Numbered from the stretch's first letter, positions 1-8,138 are shown. The stretch: 22,151 nt of DNA from Methanobacteriota archaeon (GCA_023436175.1 JAEZKE010000156.1:42501-64651); one strand, 5' to 3'. A program made the numbers and translations. The notes: generated by a model not told the origin, from the sequence alone.

Positions 1-1
1 T

Positions 2-1471
2 ATTGTTACTGCAGATGATGATCTTTTCTATCCTGAAGATTGGTTAGAAAGGTTATATGAAACTTATGATGGGGAAAATGTAATAGCACATAGAGCTCAT
101 TTAATGAGTTTTGAATCAGGTTCTGTTAAACCATATGATCAATGGGAGAAATTAATTGAAAATGATGAAATTAGTGTTTTAAACTTTCCTACAACTGGTG
201 GGGGGATTTTATATCCTCCAAATGTTTTTTATAAAGATGTTTTAAATGATGAGATATTTCTTAAACTTTCACCATATGCAGATGATATATGGTTCTGGGC
301 AATGCTTGTTTTAAACAATAGAAAGGTTAAAGTTATTAAAAATGGATACAAACGTTTAATCTACATTAATCCAGAAAGAGAGCTAAATTTAAACGGTGAT
401 GGAACTTTATTTTCTTTAAATAAAAAGGGAAGAAATGATGAACATCTTTCTGCACTTTTAGAATTTTACCCTGAAATAAAAGATAAATTATTATTACGAG
501 AGATAAGTCCTAAAGTTTCTGTAATCATTCCTGTATACAATAGAAAAAAATATCTTAAACGATGTTTAGATAGTGTGATAAATCAAACGCTAAAAAATAT
601 TGAAATTATTTGTATCGATGATGGTTCAACGGATCAATCATTAGAAATATTAAATGAATATAGAAAAAAGGATGGAAGAATAATAATTATAAACCAAAAA
701 AATCAAGGAGCAGGATTGGCAAGAAATAGTGGTCTTAAAATTGCAAAGGGAGAATATATAGGATTCGTTGATAGTGATGACTGGATTGATTTAAATTTTT
801 ATGAAACATTATTTAAAGAAGCCAAAAAACAAGATGCTGACTTAGCAAGAACACTATATGTACATGAATTCCAGAAAAATTCAAAGGAAGATTACATAAA
901 CAAAACAATTCATAAAAGAAAATCTGAGGGAGAACTTTTAAATGTAAATGAACATTCTGTAGTGATATGGAATGCTATCTACAAAAGGGAATTCTTACAA
1001 AAAAACAACATTTACTTTGACAAACTTCAGGCAGTAGAAGATGTTCCATTTACAGCAAGGGCAACATATTATTCAAAAAAAACCATTCCTGTTATTGGTA
1101 CTTACTATCATTATAGAAAAGATGTTGAAAACCGACTAACAATTTTTAATAAAAAAAGAATTGAAGGAATGTTAAAAGCAAACAAAGTTACTTTAGACTT
1201 TATTAATTCTGTAAAATATGATAATAAAACAGATTATTTGGTAGCATTCAAAAGAGTAATATGGCGTTATGATGACTTATTTGGACATAGTTTAAAAATT
1301 GATAATTTTGATAAAAAAGATCAGGAATCGTTTTTCAATGATATTGTTCAAGGATTTCAATCATGTAAATATAAAGAAGATTTACAAAAGAACTATTATG
1401 AAACTTACTTTGAATTCCTGAAAAAAGATAGTTTTAATAAATATTTAAAATATCAACTTAAAAAAGATTAA
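2..1471 (+). CDS. Two-domain glycosyltransferase, 5' end cut by the window edge
   Basis: The frame is open to the left edge, so the true start lies outside; 489 residues are visible and the frame ends with TAA. The first visible residues contain Asp-Asp-Asp (5-7), the metal/nucleotide-binding DXD of a GT-A fold. The rest of that domain follows, with a TGGGILYPP stretch and an ADDIW motif near residue 95, typical of sugar transferases in polysaccharide loci. A second, complete GT2 domain begins near residue 171 (VSVIIPVYN, then IDDGSTD, and VDSDD at about 257-260). The protein is therefore a tandem of two GT-A domains and probably adds two sugars, or one sugar repeatedly, to a surface glycan at the cytoplasmic face. 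No membrane segment is visible. Acceptor and donor cannot be read from the sequence. The family call is firm; the role in this locus's polymer is inferred from neighbours. Confidence 0.85.
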   Translation: MVTADDDLFYPEDWLERLYETYDGENVIAHRAHLMSFESGSVKPYDQWEKLIENDEISVLNFPTTGGGILYPPNVFYKDVLNDEIFLKLSPYADDIWFWAMLVLNNRKVKVIKNGYKRLIYINPERELNLNGDGTLFSLNKKGRNDEHLSALLEFYPEIKDKLLLREISPKVSVIIPVYNRKKYLKRCLDSVINQTLKNIEIICIDDGSTDQSLEILNEYRKKDGRIIIINQKNQGAGLARNSGLKIAKGEYIGFVDSDDWIDLNFYETLFKEAKKQDADLARTLYVHEFQKNSKEDYINKTIHKRKSEGELLNVNEHSVVIWNAIYKREFLQKNNIYFDKLQAVEDVPFTARATYYSKKTIPVIGTYYHYRKDVENRLTIFNKKRIEGMLKANKVTLDFINSVKYDNKTDYLVAFKRVIWRYDDLFGHSLKIDNFDKKDQESFFNDIVQGFQSCKYKEDLQKNYYETYFEFLKKDSFNKYLKYQLKKD

Positions 1472-1526
1472 ATTTGTTTTAACATTCGCTAATAACAGTA
1501 TTGATTACATTTTTTAAGATGATAAA

Positions 1527-1603
1527 ATGAAAATAACAGTTATCGGAACAGGTTATGTGGGTTAGTCACAGGGACCTGTTTTTCAGAGGTGGGAAAAATA
1601 AGA
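1527..1603 (+). pseudogene. 5' remnant of a UDP-glucose 6-dehydrogenase gene, frameshifted
   Basis: From ATG at 1527 the frame reads MKITVIGTGYVG and then stops at TAG 1563-1565. Shifting frame by one base (from 1562) continues LVTGTCFSEVGK. Joined, this matches the first 24 or so residues of the intact dehydrogenase that starts at 5875, with one missing base in the Gly codon after YV. Homology ends near 1603. Most differences from the intact gene fall at third codon positions and are synonymous; the clearest exception is Met to Val before Gly-Lys. This copy was therefore a separately evolved working gene before it lost all but its 5' end. The original protein would have been an NAD-dependent UDP-sugar dehydrogenase. 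It is non-functional now: only the first nucleotide-binding loop (GTGYVG) remains. Confidence 0.8.
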
Positions 1604-1919
1604 TTAATGACATTTAACATTAAATCATCATTTGATGATTTATAATAAATTGATTATTGAATGCTATAATACTTCCAATTATCAAAAGATTATCGCTTAA
1701 TACAACAGAATCCATAACGAAATAATTTGATAATAATCAATATCATGCTAAAGAAATAGAAAATTTAAACGAAAACTTCTAAAAAATAATTAATAAACAA
1801 AACCGGTAAGATACATATCTTATATTTATCTTAACCTGTAAATTATTTTAATTGAGTTTTTTAAAATTCAGATATTTAATTTAGATTTAGATAATTTATG
1901 GATACGTTCTAGTATATGT

Positions 1920-2131
1920 TAAAATCTTTCTTCAAAAGAATGTTTTAAAAGATTACTAAATGAAAGATTTTCTAGAAAGTATCCTAGAACTAAAAGTATG
2001 ATGAAAATGACTAGAGAAAGAAACACATATGTCACTAAAATGCAAATACTGACGGATTTTGCTTCGGTAAAAATTATTATTCATTTGAAGAAATTGAAAA
2101 TGATATTAGTGTGCTAAATAAAGATTTTTAA
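1920..2131 (+). pseudogene. Possible decayed coding tail (unrecognised)
   Basis: One frame from about 1920 reads for some 45 codons with plausible composition (FKRLLNERFSRKYPRTKS region). A shift near 2050 opens a second run, TDGFCFGKNYYSFEEIEND, ending in TAA at 2129-2131. The residues after YYSFEE (IENDISVLN) resemble a piece of the first domain of the upstream glycosyltransferase (LIENDEISVLN), which may be chance. This could be the eroded 3' end of a glycosyltransferase-type gene. It could equally be random open sequence in AT-rich DNA, and I could not identify a family. Confidence 0.25.
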
Positions 2132-2242
2132 ATTATAATTGGTTTTAATGGACGGATAAATTTTCATTTTATTTTTATTAATATTTTTAACTCAAATGAT
2201 AAGTTTTAAACCTCTTTTTTTATAATTGCTGTACTTCTGAAA

Positions 2243-2261
2243 ATGAAATACTATTTATAAT
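2243..2261 (+). promoter_or_regulatory. Candidate archaeal promoter of the triple-domain glycosyltransferase
   Basis: A TTTATAAT box at 2254-2261 is preceded by the purine-rich bases GAAAATGAAA, fitting a BRE plus TATA arrangement. Transcription would begin near 2283, leaving a leader of about 50 nt before the ATG at 2334. No strong Shine-Dalgarno is seen before that ATG. Confidence 0.4.
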
Positions 2262-2333
2262 AGTTGTGACTATAGCTACAAAACATTAGACTAAAAGTGT
2301 TATTAAATTCCTAAAAAGTGTAGTTGATGAAAT

Positions 2334-5288
2334 ATGAATAACTCCGGGACTGCAGTAAGAACTTCAAAAACGATGAAAGGCAGGTTAAGAAGAGTTAAAA
2401 ATAGTTACAACAGCCACTTTAAATTGGTAAAGTATCAAATTAGCTCTATTAAAAGCCGACTGTTAAATTCTCAATTAGTAAAAAGCTTTGAAAAACCTGA
2501 AGTATTGTTAACTAAAGAAGAGATAAAGAAAAAATATGGCGAATTATTAGCTGAAAATAAGTCAAGGGTAAGTTTATATTCTTTTGAAGTTAACTGCCCT
2601 TTGGTTTCAATTATAATATTAAATAGAAATGGAGAAAATCATTTAAAAAGATTGCTCAAAGATTTTAAAGAAAATATCCAGTATCCAAACTATGAAATTA
2701 TAGTAATAGATAATGCATCTACTGATAATTCAATAAGCTTCTTAAAACAGCTTTCAAAAAGTTTACCTCTGATAATTATTAAAAACGCGGAAAATAGATC
2801 TTTTTCTGAGGCGAATAATCAAGGGGCCAAAATTGCAAGAGGAGAATATTTACTGCTTTTAAATAATGATGTTGAGCCTCTTTATGGTTGGCTTAATGAA
2901 ATGATGCAAACTGCTTTAAAATCTGATGATGTTGGCGCAGTAGGGGCTAAATTAATTTATCCTGATTGCTCTAATTCAAAACATAATAAAAATAATTCCT
3001 TTAAAATCCAGTACATGGGAATAGCCTTTAAAAATGAAGAAGGATTTATAAAACCATATAATTTGGGTAATATTGAACCTTTTGATACTTGCAGTAATTA
3101 TGAAAAAGAAAGTGCAGCAGTCACTGCTGCAGCACTGCTTGTAAGGAAAGATAAATACTGGCAGGTAGATGGATTGGATGAAGAGTATATTTATGGTTAT
3201 GAAGATGTGGATTTATGTCTTAAACTTCATAAAAGTGGTTATAAAAATATTTACTGTGCTAAAGCTGTTTTATTCCATTATGAATTTGGAACACAGGAAA
3301 ATGATAAAAGTAAAGAAGTAAAGAACAGACGAAAAAACAATAGAAAAATATTCTGCCAGAAATGGAATAACTGGTTACATAGGCAGTTGTTTATGGATAA
3401 ATTAAACAATAACAAGATATTTTCAGAAAAACCTCTGAAAGTTGCCTTTGCAGTTACTGAAAATGGTGAAAATGCTTCAGCAGGGGATTGTTTTACTGCA
3501 GTTGAGTTGGGGGAAAGCCTGAAAAAACTTGGCTGGGAAATAAGTTTTTTATCTAGAAGAGGATCTGAAAACTGGTACGATGTTGGAGAAGATGTGGACA
3601 TTTTAATATCTTTGTTAGATGCTTACGATCCTCGAAAAATCAGGTGCCCAAATAAATCTTTAATTAAAATTGCATGGCTTCGCAACTGGTTTAATAGATG
3701 GATTTCTAGTCCGGGATTTGCAGATTATGATATCATTTTTGCATCCAGCAGGACAGCCTGTAATCACGTAAAGGAGAAAAGTGGACGGGAAATATTATTA
3801 TTGCCTATTGCCACCAATTCAACCAGATTTAATGATACTATTCCCCAAAACAGTATGTATTTGAGTGCTTATTGTTTTACAGGCAGCTACTGGAATGACA
3901 CACGTGAAATCATCGACATGTTAGACCCGGAAAGTATGCCATATGAATTTAAATTATATGGGAAGAACTGGAATACGATTGATAAGTTTAAAAAATATGA
4001 TCAGGGGTTTATAAAGTATTTTAAGCTGCCGGAAGTATATGCTTCTACAAAAATCGTTATTGACGATGCCAATAGGGTAACCAAAAAATATGGTGCTGTT
4101 AACAGCAGAGTTTATGATGCTCTGGCCAGCGGAGCTTTAGTATTAACCAATGGTGAAATAGGTGCAGAAAGAACTTTTAAAGGTAAATTACCAGTTTTTA
4201 AATCTAAAGAGGAGTTAAATGAATTAATAAAGTATTATTTAACTAATGAAAATGTAAGAGTTGCTAAAGTCAAAGAACTGCAAAAATTTGTACTTGAAAA
4301 TCATACCTATGAAAACCGGGCTGAAACTTTAAAAGAAGTTTTAAAGCAGTATATTTTAAAAACAAAAATTTCTATTAAAATCCCTGTACCTGCATGGAAA
4401 GAAGTTGATAAATGGGGTGATTATCACATAGCACTGGGCTTAAAAAAGGAATTTGAAAGAAATAATTGTGAGGTTATAATACAGATACTGCCAGAATGGG
4501 ATAATGAAGACGATACCAGTTGTGATGTGGTTTTAGTTTTGAGGGGTTTAAGCAGGTATTATCCTAAACCTAATCATTACAACATTATGTGGAATATTTC
4601 ACATCCAGATTCAGTAAGTATTGAAGAATATAACCAGTATGATCATGTGTTAATCGCTTCTGAATTCTGGGCTGATAAAATCAGGAAAATTGCCAGTGTT
4701 CCGGTAGATGTAATGTTGCAGTGCACAGATCCTGAATTATTTTATCCAGAACAAAGTAATGAATATAAACACGACTTATTGTTTGTTGGAAATTCAAGAA
4801 AAGTATTTAGGAAGATACTAAAGGATTTACTGCCTACAGATAAAGATTTAGGAATTTATGGGACAAATTGGAAAAAATTTATTAGTGGAAAATACATAAA
4901 AGGTGAGTATATCCCCAATAATCAATTGAGAAAGCCTTATTCTTCATGTAAAATATTACTTAACGATCATTGGGATGATATGAGAGAAAAGGGATTCATA
5001 TCAAACCGCGTATTTGACGGGTTTGCAGCAGGGGCTTTTATAGTTTCAGATGAACTAAAATATGCTACAGAAACTTTTGGAGATGCATTAATTACTTATT
5101 CTAATCCTGATGAACTGTATGGGTTAATAGATTACTATTTAGCTCACGATCTTGAACGGATTAAAATAGTGGAAAAAGGAAGAAAAATAGTGTTAACTAA
5201 TCATACATTTGCAAAAAGGGTTGAACATATTTTAGAAGTTATAGAAATGGGGTTACTGTCAAAAATTCATGTTTCTGTAAAGAGCTGA
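2334..5288 (+). CDS. Large glycosyltransferase: GT2 domain plus two CgeB/GT4-like domains
   Basis: The 984-residue product has three catalytic-type domains. A basic N-terminal extension (1-85) precedes a GT2 domain (about 90-320) with VSIIILNRNG, IDNASTD, the LNND metal-binding motif (176-179) and the EDVDLCLKL segment (about 290-298). Two successive domains of the CgeB/YkvP glycosyltransferase-like type follow, at about 368-685 and 692-975. Each ends in the family's nucleotide-sugar-binding region (SRVYDALASGA near 590, NRVFDGFAAGA near 890) and a closing ENHTYENR / TNHTFAKR motif, so the second is an internal duplication of the first. The enzyme probably adds several sugars to a surface glycan in the cytoplasm. 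ATG 2334 is the first in-frame start, with a weak ribosome site; a later start at residue 14 is possible. Domain calls are firm; donor and acceptor are unknown. Confidence 0.88.
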   Translation: MNNSGTAVRTSKTMKGRLRRVKNSYNSHFKLVKYQISSIKSRLLNSQLVKSFEKPEVLLTKEEIKKKYGELLAENKSRVSLYSFEVNCPLVSIIILNRNGENHLKRLLKDFKENIQYPNYEIIVIDNASTDNSISFLKQLSKSLPLIIIKNAENRSFSEANNQGAKIARGEYLLLLNNDVEPLYGWLNEMMQTALKSDDVGAVGAKLIYPDCSNSKHNKNNSFKIQYMGIAFKNEEGFIKPYNLGNIEPFDTCSNYEKESAAVTAAALLVRKDKYWQVDGLDEEYIYGYEDVDLCLKLHKSGYKNIYCAKAVLFHYEFGTQENDKSKEVKNRRKNNRKIFCQKWNNWLHRQLFMDKLNNNKIFSEKPLKVAFAVTENGENASAGDCFTAVELGESLKKLGWEISFLSRRGSENWYDVGEDVDILISLLDAYDPRKIRCPNKSLIKIAWLRNWFNRWISSPGFADYDIIFASSRTACNHVKEKSGREILLLPIATNSTRFNDTIPQNSMYLSAYCFTGSYWNDTREIIDMLDPESMPYEFKLYGKNWNTIDKFKKYDQGFIKYFKLPEVYASTKIVIDDANRVTKKYGAVNSRVYDALASGALVLTNGEIGAERTFKGKLPVFKSKEELNELIKYYLTNENVRVAKVKELQKFVLENHTYENRAETLKEVLKQYILKTKISIKIPVPAWKEVDKWGDYHIALGLKKEFERNNCEVIIQILPEWDNEDDTSCDVVLVLRGLSRYYPKPNHYNIMWNISHPDSVSIEEYNQYDHVLIASEFWADKIRKIASVPVDVMLQCTDPELFYPEQSNEYKHDLLFVGNSRKVFRKILKDLLPTDKDLGIYGTNWKKFISGKYIKGEYIPNNQLRKPYSSCKILLNDHWDDMREKGFISNRVFDGFAAGAFIVSDELKYATETFGDALITYSNPDELYGLIDYYLAHDLERIKIVEKGRKIVLTNHTFAKRVEHILEVIEMGLLSKIHVSVKS

Positions 5289-5404
5289 AGAAATTTAAGT
5301 ACATTCATTCAATCATTTAAATAAGATTTTAATAAATTGAAATGAGATTAAATCTATGATGTGGCAAAGCTGAAATTACTTTAGTATTCGTAATTCAATT
5401 AATG

Positions 5405-5421
5405 AAAAAAATATTTTTTTA
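5405..5421 (+). terminator. Candidate transcription terminator (T-run)
   Basis: The perfect palindrome AAAAAAATATTTTTTT ends in seven T residues about 125 nt after the stop of the upstream gene. Archaeal termination relies mainly on T-rich non-template tracts, so this is a reasonable but unproven site. Confidence 0.35.
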
Positions 5422-5791
5422 TTTGGTCTTCATTTATATTTAAGGGTTTTACTTTAAATTAATCTAAAATCTTTAATAGTCTTAAATATCTACTTTTGAA
5501 AAATTTTAAAAATGTAAATCTTAATAAGAAACATTTATACATTATTTAATGATATGAAAAATTAAAAGCACAATAAATTTAATTTAAAAGAGTAAATCAG
5601 TTGTAATTTTTAAACTAAGTTACAAAAAGTTTAAATTATGGATGTGTATTGGATTGTATGATTAAATAGGTATAATTGATAATATAAAATATCTATTAAT
5701 ACTTATTCTTAATAAAAGTATCAAATTAAGTGCTAAAATTAATACTGCTGCTTTAAAGACGTACATATTTTAAAAAAAGTGTTATTTTGAA

Positions 5792-5830
5792 GGTAATATT
5801 TATTTACTATAAAAATATATCATATTTACC
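5792..5830 (+). promoter_or_regulatory. Candidate promoter with imperfect inverted repeat ahead of the dehydrogenase gene
   Basis: TATAAAAATATAT at about 5808-5820 could act as TATA box, giving a start near 5840 and a leader of about 35 nt. The element is bracketed by GGTAATATTT (from 5792) and CATATTTACC (to 5830), imperfect mirror arms that a regulator could bind. Confidence 0.35.
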
Positions 5831-5874
5831 TAATAATTAAAAGAGATGCATTATTAAATCTCACAGGTAATAAT

Positions 5875-7278
5875 ATGAAAATTACAGTCATTGGAACAGG
5901 TTACGTTGGATTGGTTACAGGTACATGTTTTTCAGAAATGGGAAATAAAGTTTACTGTGTTGATATTGATATTAATAAAATTGAAAGTTTGAAAAAAGGT
6001 ATTATTCCTATATATGAGCCAGGTTTAGAAGAATTGGTAATTAAGAATTACAAAAATGGCGATCTAAATTTTACCAGTGACCTGAAAGAAGGTTTAAATG
6101 ATTCAGACGTTTGTTTTGTAGCTGTAGGTACTCCTATGGGTGAAGATGGGAGTGCAGATTTAAAGTATGTACTGGAAGCGGCTAAAGAAATAGGTCAAAT
6201 AATGTCCAATGATCTAATTGTGGTTGATAAATCAACGGTACCTGTAGGAACCGCTGCAAAAGTAAAAAAAGTAATCACTGATGAATTGGAAAAAAGAGAT
6301 GTTAAATATAATGTTCATGTTGTATCCAACCCTGAATTTTTAAAGGAGGGTTCTGCAGTTGCAGACTTTATGCGGCCTGATCGTGTGGTTATAGGTTCCG
6401 ATAATGAAGAAGTTATTCAAACCATGAAGGAATTATATGCTCCTTTTACCAAGAATCATGAGAGATTTCTAATTATGGACATCTGCAGTGCAGAAATGAC
6501 GAAATATGCAGCTAATGCAATGCTTGCCACTCGTATTTCGTTTATGAATGAAATGGCCAATATTTGTGAAAGAGTTGGAGCAGACATTAATAACATTAGA
6601 AAAGGGATAGGCAGCGATGGCAGGATAGGATACAGTTTTTTATATCCTGGCTGCGGATATGGTGGAAGTTGCCTTCCAAAAGATGTTAAAGCTTTGATTA
6701 AAACAGCCGATGATTACGGGTATGAATCAAAGATATTGAAGGAAGTAGAATTAGTAAATAATGAGCAAAAATTTTCTTTAGTAAATAAAATTGTAGATAG
6801 ATTTGGTAATGATCTGTCGGGATATACTTTTGCAGTGTGGGGACTGGCATTTAAACCAGAAACTGATGATATGAGAGAAGCTCCATCTGTGGTTATTATT
6901 GAAAAGTTAATTGAATTAGGTGCTAAAATTAGTACTTATGATCCACAAGCTATGGATATTGCGAAAGAGTATTATTTCAATGGTAAAAGCAATATAAAAT
7001 TTGTTGATAACAAGTATAAAGCCCTGGACAATGCAGATGCTATGGTAATGGTAACTGAGTGGAAAGAGTTTAGAAGCCCTGATTTTGATGAAATAACAAA
7101 AAGAATTAAAAATAAAATCATTTTTGATGGAAGAAATCAATACAATAAAGATATGCTGGAAAAAATGGGCTTTGAATATTACCAGATAGGTAACAACTAT
7201 CCAGGAGTATCTAAACAATATTTGCCTATAGGTTCAGTACAGAGTTTACCTTCTTTAGATCTAAAGTCGAGTAAATAA
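5875..7278 (+). CDS. UDP-glucose 6-dehydrogenase
   Basis: This enzyme oxidises UDP-glucose to UDP-glucuronate with two NAD+ in the cytoplasm, supplying an acidic sugar donor. The 467-residue length fits the UDP-glucose/GDP-mannose dehydrogenase family. The N-terminal Rossmann loop reads GTGYVG (residues 7-12); KSTVPVGT and NPEFLKEGSAVADF match the substrate-contact segments; the catalytic cysteine is Cys266 in GCGYGGSCLPKD; the C-terminal UDP-binding domain includes WGLAFKPETDDMREAPS. ATG 5875 sits six bases after an AGGT ribosome site, and the reading frame matches the family's usual MKI start. A dead relative of its first 25 codons lies at 1527-1603. Close sister families act on UDP-ManNAc or UDP-GlcNAc, so substrate choice is likely rather than proven. 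It stands alone between long spacers. Confidence 0.93.
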   Translation: MKITVIGTGYVGLVTGTCFSEMGNKVYCVDIDINKIESLKKGIIPIYEPGLEELVIKNYKNGDLNFTSDLKEGLNDSDVCFVAVGTPMGEDGSADLKYVLEAAKEIGQIMSNDLIVVDKSTVPVGTAAKVKKVITDELEKRDVKYNVHVVSNPEFLKEGSAVADFMRPDRVVIGSDNEEVIQTMKELYAPFTKNHERFLIMDICSAEMTKYAANAMLATRISFMNEMANICERVGADINNIRKGIGSDGRIGYSFLYPGCGYGGSCLPKDVKALIKTADDYGYESKILKEVELVNNEQKFSLVNKIVDRFGNDLSGYTFAVWGLAFKPETDDMREAPSVVIIEKLIELGAKISTYDPQAMDIAKEYYFNGKSNIKFVDNKYKALDNADAMVMVTEWKEFRSPDFDEITKRIKNKIIFDGRNQYNKDMLEKMGFEYYQIGNNYPGVSKQYLPIGSVQSLPSLDLKSSK

Positions 7279-7303
7279 TGAACTTCATGCTAAAAAGAGT
7301 CAA

Positions 7304-7349
7304 ACTGATTATTTAATGATATTAATATTTAGTATAATTAATAATCAGT
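7304..7349. repeat. Inverted repeat, 10-bp perfect arms, just after the dehydrogenase gene
   Basis: ACTGATTATT at 7304-7313 is mirrored exactly by AATAATCAGT at 7340-7349, with a 26-base spacer. It lies 25 bases after the dehydrogenase stop and could be a transcript-end hairpin or a protein-binding site. The CTGATT half-site also occurs in the palindrome at 14498-14518. Confidence 0.6.
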
Positions 7350-7391
7350 ATAACTTTGTAAGATCATGAATGTGGGTATTATAACGTATTA

Positions 7392-7410
7392 TTTTATTTT
7401 TTAGTTTCTT
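7392..7410 (+). terminator. Candidate T-rich terminator after the dehydrogenase gene
   Basis: A TTTTATTTTTTAGTTTCTT tract lies about 115 nt after the stop codon and about 45 nt past the inverted repeat. Such U-rich ends are the usual archaeal termination signal. Confidence 0.35.
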
Positions 7411-7522
7411 AATATCTTCCTTTTTATATTAATACATATTATATCTGATTTTTTGTTTTAAATTCTAATTAATATATTATATTTTTCATATATTCTGTTT
7501 ATAAATAATTTTTTTATATATT

Positions 7523-7571
7523 ATTTAAGTTAGATATTATTTTTTAATAAATAAGTATATCTGACTTAAAT
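7523..7571. repeat. Long inverted repeat able to form a 15-bp stem
   Basis: The left arm 7523-7537 (ATTTAAGTTAGATAT) pairs with the right arm 7557-7571 (ATATCTGACTTAAAT) at 14 of 15 positions; the odd pair would be a G-U wobble in plus-strand RNA. The loop holds a smaller palindrome, TTATT/AATAA at 7537-7550. It lies in no gene, about 250 bases before the small protein gene. Its role is unknown. Confidence 0.6.
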
Positions 7572-7773
7572 CAATTTTTCTAATTATCTTCTGTATTTTA
7601 ACTGATAGGAAATGTATTCATTTTATAATTGAATTTATAAAAGATTTAAAAAGTATACATTTGCTAATCGTTAAAATAATGAATATTTTAGTTTTAATAT
7701 TGATTTTAAGTTCTTAAACTAACTTTTTTAAAACCCAGATTGTGCATTAAATAGAAAATAATAAATAAAATGA

Positions 7774-7781
7774 AATTATAA
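7774..7781 (+). promoter_or_regulatory. Candidate TATA box of the small sequon-rich protein
   Basis: AATTATAA follows an A-rich stretch. Initiation about 25 nt downstream (near 7805) would leave a short leader before ATG 7818 and would exclude the in-frame TTG at 7800 as the start. Confidence 0.35.
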
Positions 7782-7817
7782 ACTTTTATTAATAATAAAT
7801 TGAAGAGACTGACTTAC

Positions 7818-8138
7818 ATGAAAATATCCGACAAAATAATTGTATTATTCATACTAATAAACTTCATAGCTATGGGCATGTATTTTGGTGCAGTAATAGC
7901 TTTTCCTAATGGAAATTATAGTCAGGAAACTTCAAATTTAAGTCTAAATAACAGTAATTCAACTTTAAATCAGAGCAATGAAACAAGTGATACGGATAAT
8001 TCAAACTATGATAGTAACAGCCAAACATCACAGTACTCTCAAAGTGGAACATACGGGACAAGGAGCAGTACCTACGATAACAATCAGGTAGATTCTCAAT
8101 ATAGTTCAGATAATACTGGAAGTAATTCTCGATATTAG
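7818..8138 (+). CDS. Small membrane-anchored, Ser/Asn-rich protein with clustered N-glycosylation sequons
   Basis: A 106-residue protein of no recognised family. Residues 7-29 form one hydrophobic segment (signal anchor or uncleaved signal). The rest is low-complexity and rich in Ser, Asn, Gln, Thr and Tyr, with no Cys and no globular features. Six Asn-X-Ser/Thr sequons lie within residues 33-56 (Asn33, 40, 44, 47, 51, 54), the target of archaeal AglB-type oligosaccharyltransferase on the outer face. I prefer ATG 7818 over TTG 7800 because of the upstream TATA box and because MKISDK gives a normal signal start; the TTG would add six residues. The composition is plausible for a real surface protein, but small hypothetical genes in AT-rich DNA are uncertain. 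Its position between the UDP-glucuronate gene and the glycan exporter suggests a surface role, possibly as a glycan-bearing anchor. Confidence 0.65.
   Translation: MKISDKIIVLFILINFIAMGMYFGAVIAFPNGNYSQETSNLSLNNSNSTLNQSNETSDTDNSNYDSNSQTSQYSQSGTYGTRSSTYDNNQVDSQYSSDNTGSNSRY

Larger units (their letters stand above)
1472..2333. other. Long intergenic region with decayed gene remnants
   Basis: This 862-base stretch has no intact gene. It holds a short frameshifted copy of the start of a UDP-glucose dehydrogenase gene (about 1527-1603), a possible decayed coding tail (about 1920-2131) and a candidate promoter for the next gene (about 2243-2261). Between 1804 and 1845 there is an imperfect dyad (GGTAAGAT / ATCTTAACC). 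The pattern suggests that one or more glycan genes once stood here and are being eroded. Confidence 0.6.
5289..5874. other. AT-rich intergenic region
   Basis: No gene is seen in 586 bases. It holds a T-run after a perfect A/T palindrome at 5405-5420, which may end transcription of the upstream gene, and a TATA-like element inside an imperfect inverted repeat at 5792-5830 just ahead of the dehydrogenase gene. Confidence 0.5.
7279..7817. other. Very AT-rich intergenic region with two strong inverted repeats
   Basis: No gene is seen in 539 bases. It contains a 10-bp perfect inverted repeat at 7304-7349, T-rich tracts at about 7392-7410, a 15-bp near-perfect inverted repeat at 7523-7571 and a candidate promoter for the small protein gene at about 7774. 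The stretch 7430-7520 is nearly pure A/T. Confidence 0.55.

Noticed and set aside
1804..1845. Dyad GGTAAGAT / ATCTTAACC as a terminator or riboswitch
   Set aside because: The stem is short, carries a bulge, is not followed by a T-run and lies over 300 bases after the upstream stop.
3278..3601. Minus-strand open frame of 107 codons
   Set aside because: It is antisense within the triple-domain glycosyltransferase, whose motifs run through this region.
6916..7218. Minus-strand open frame of 100 codons
   Set aside because: It is antisense to the C-terminal domain of the UDP-glucose dehydrogenase and has no recognisable features.
7430..7520. Nearly pure A/T stretch as a replication origin
   Set aside because: No origin-recognition-box-like repeats and no cdc6/orc1 gene nearby; low complexity alone is weak evidence.
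7800..7817. TTG 7800 as start of the small membrane protein
   Set aside because: The TATA box at about 7774 would start transcription at or after this codon, no ribosome site precedes it, and ATG 7818 gives a normal signal start.
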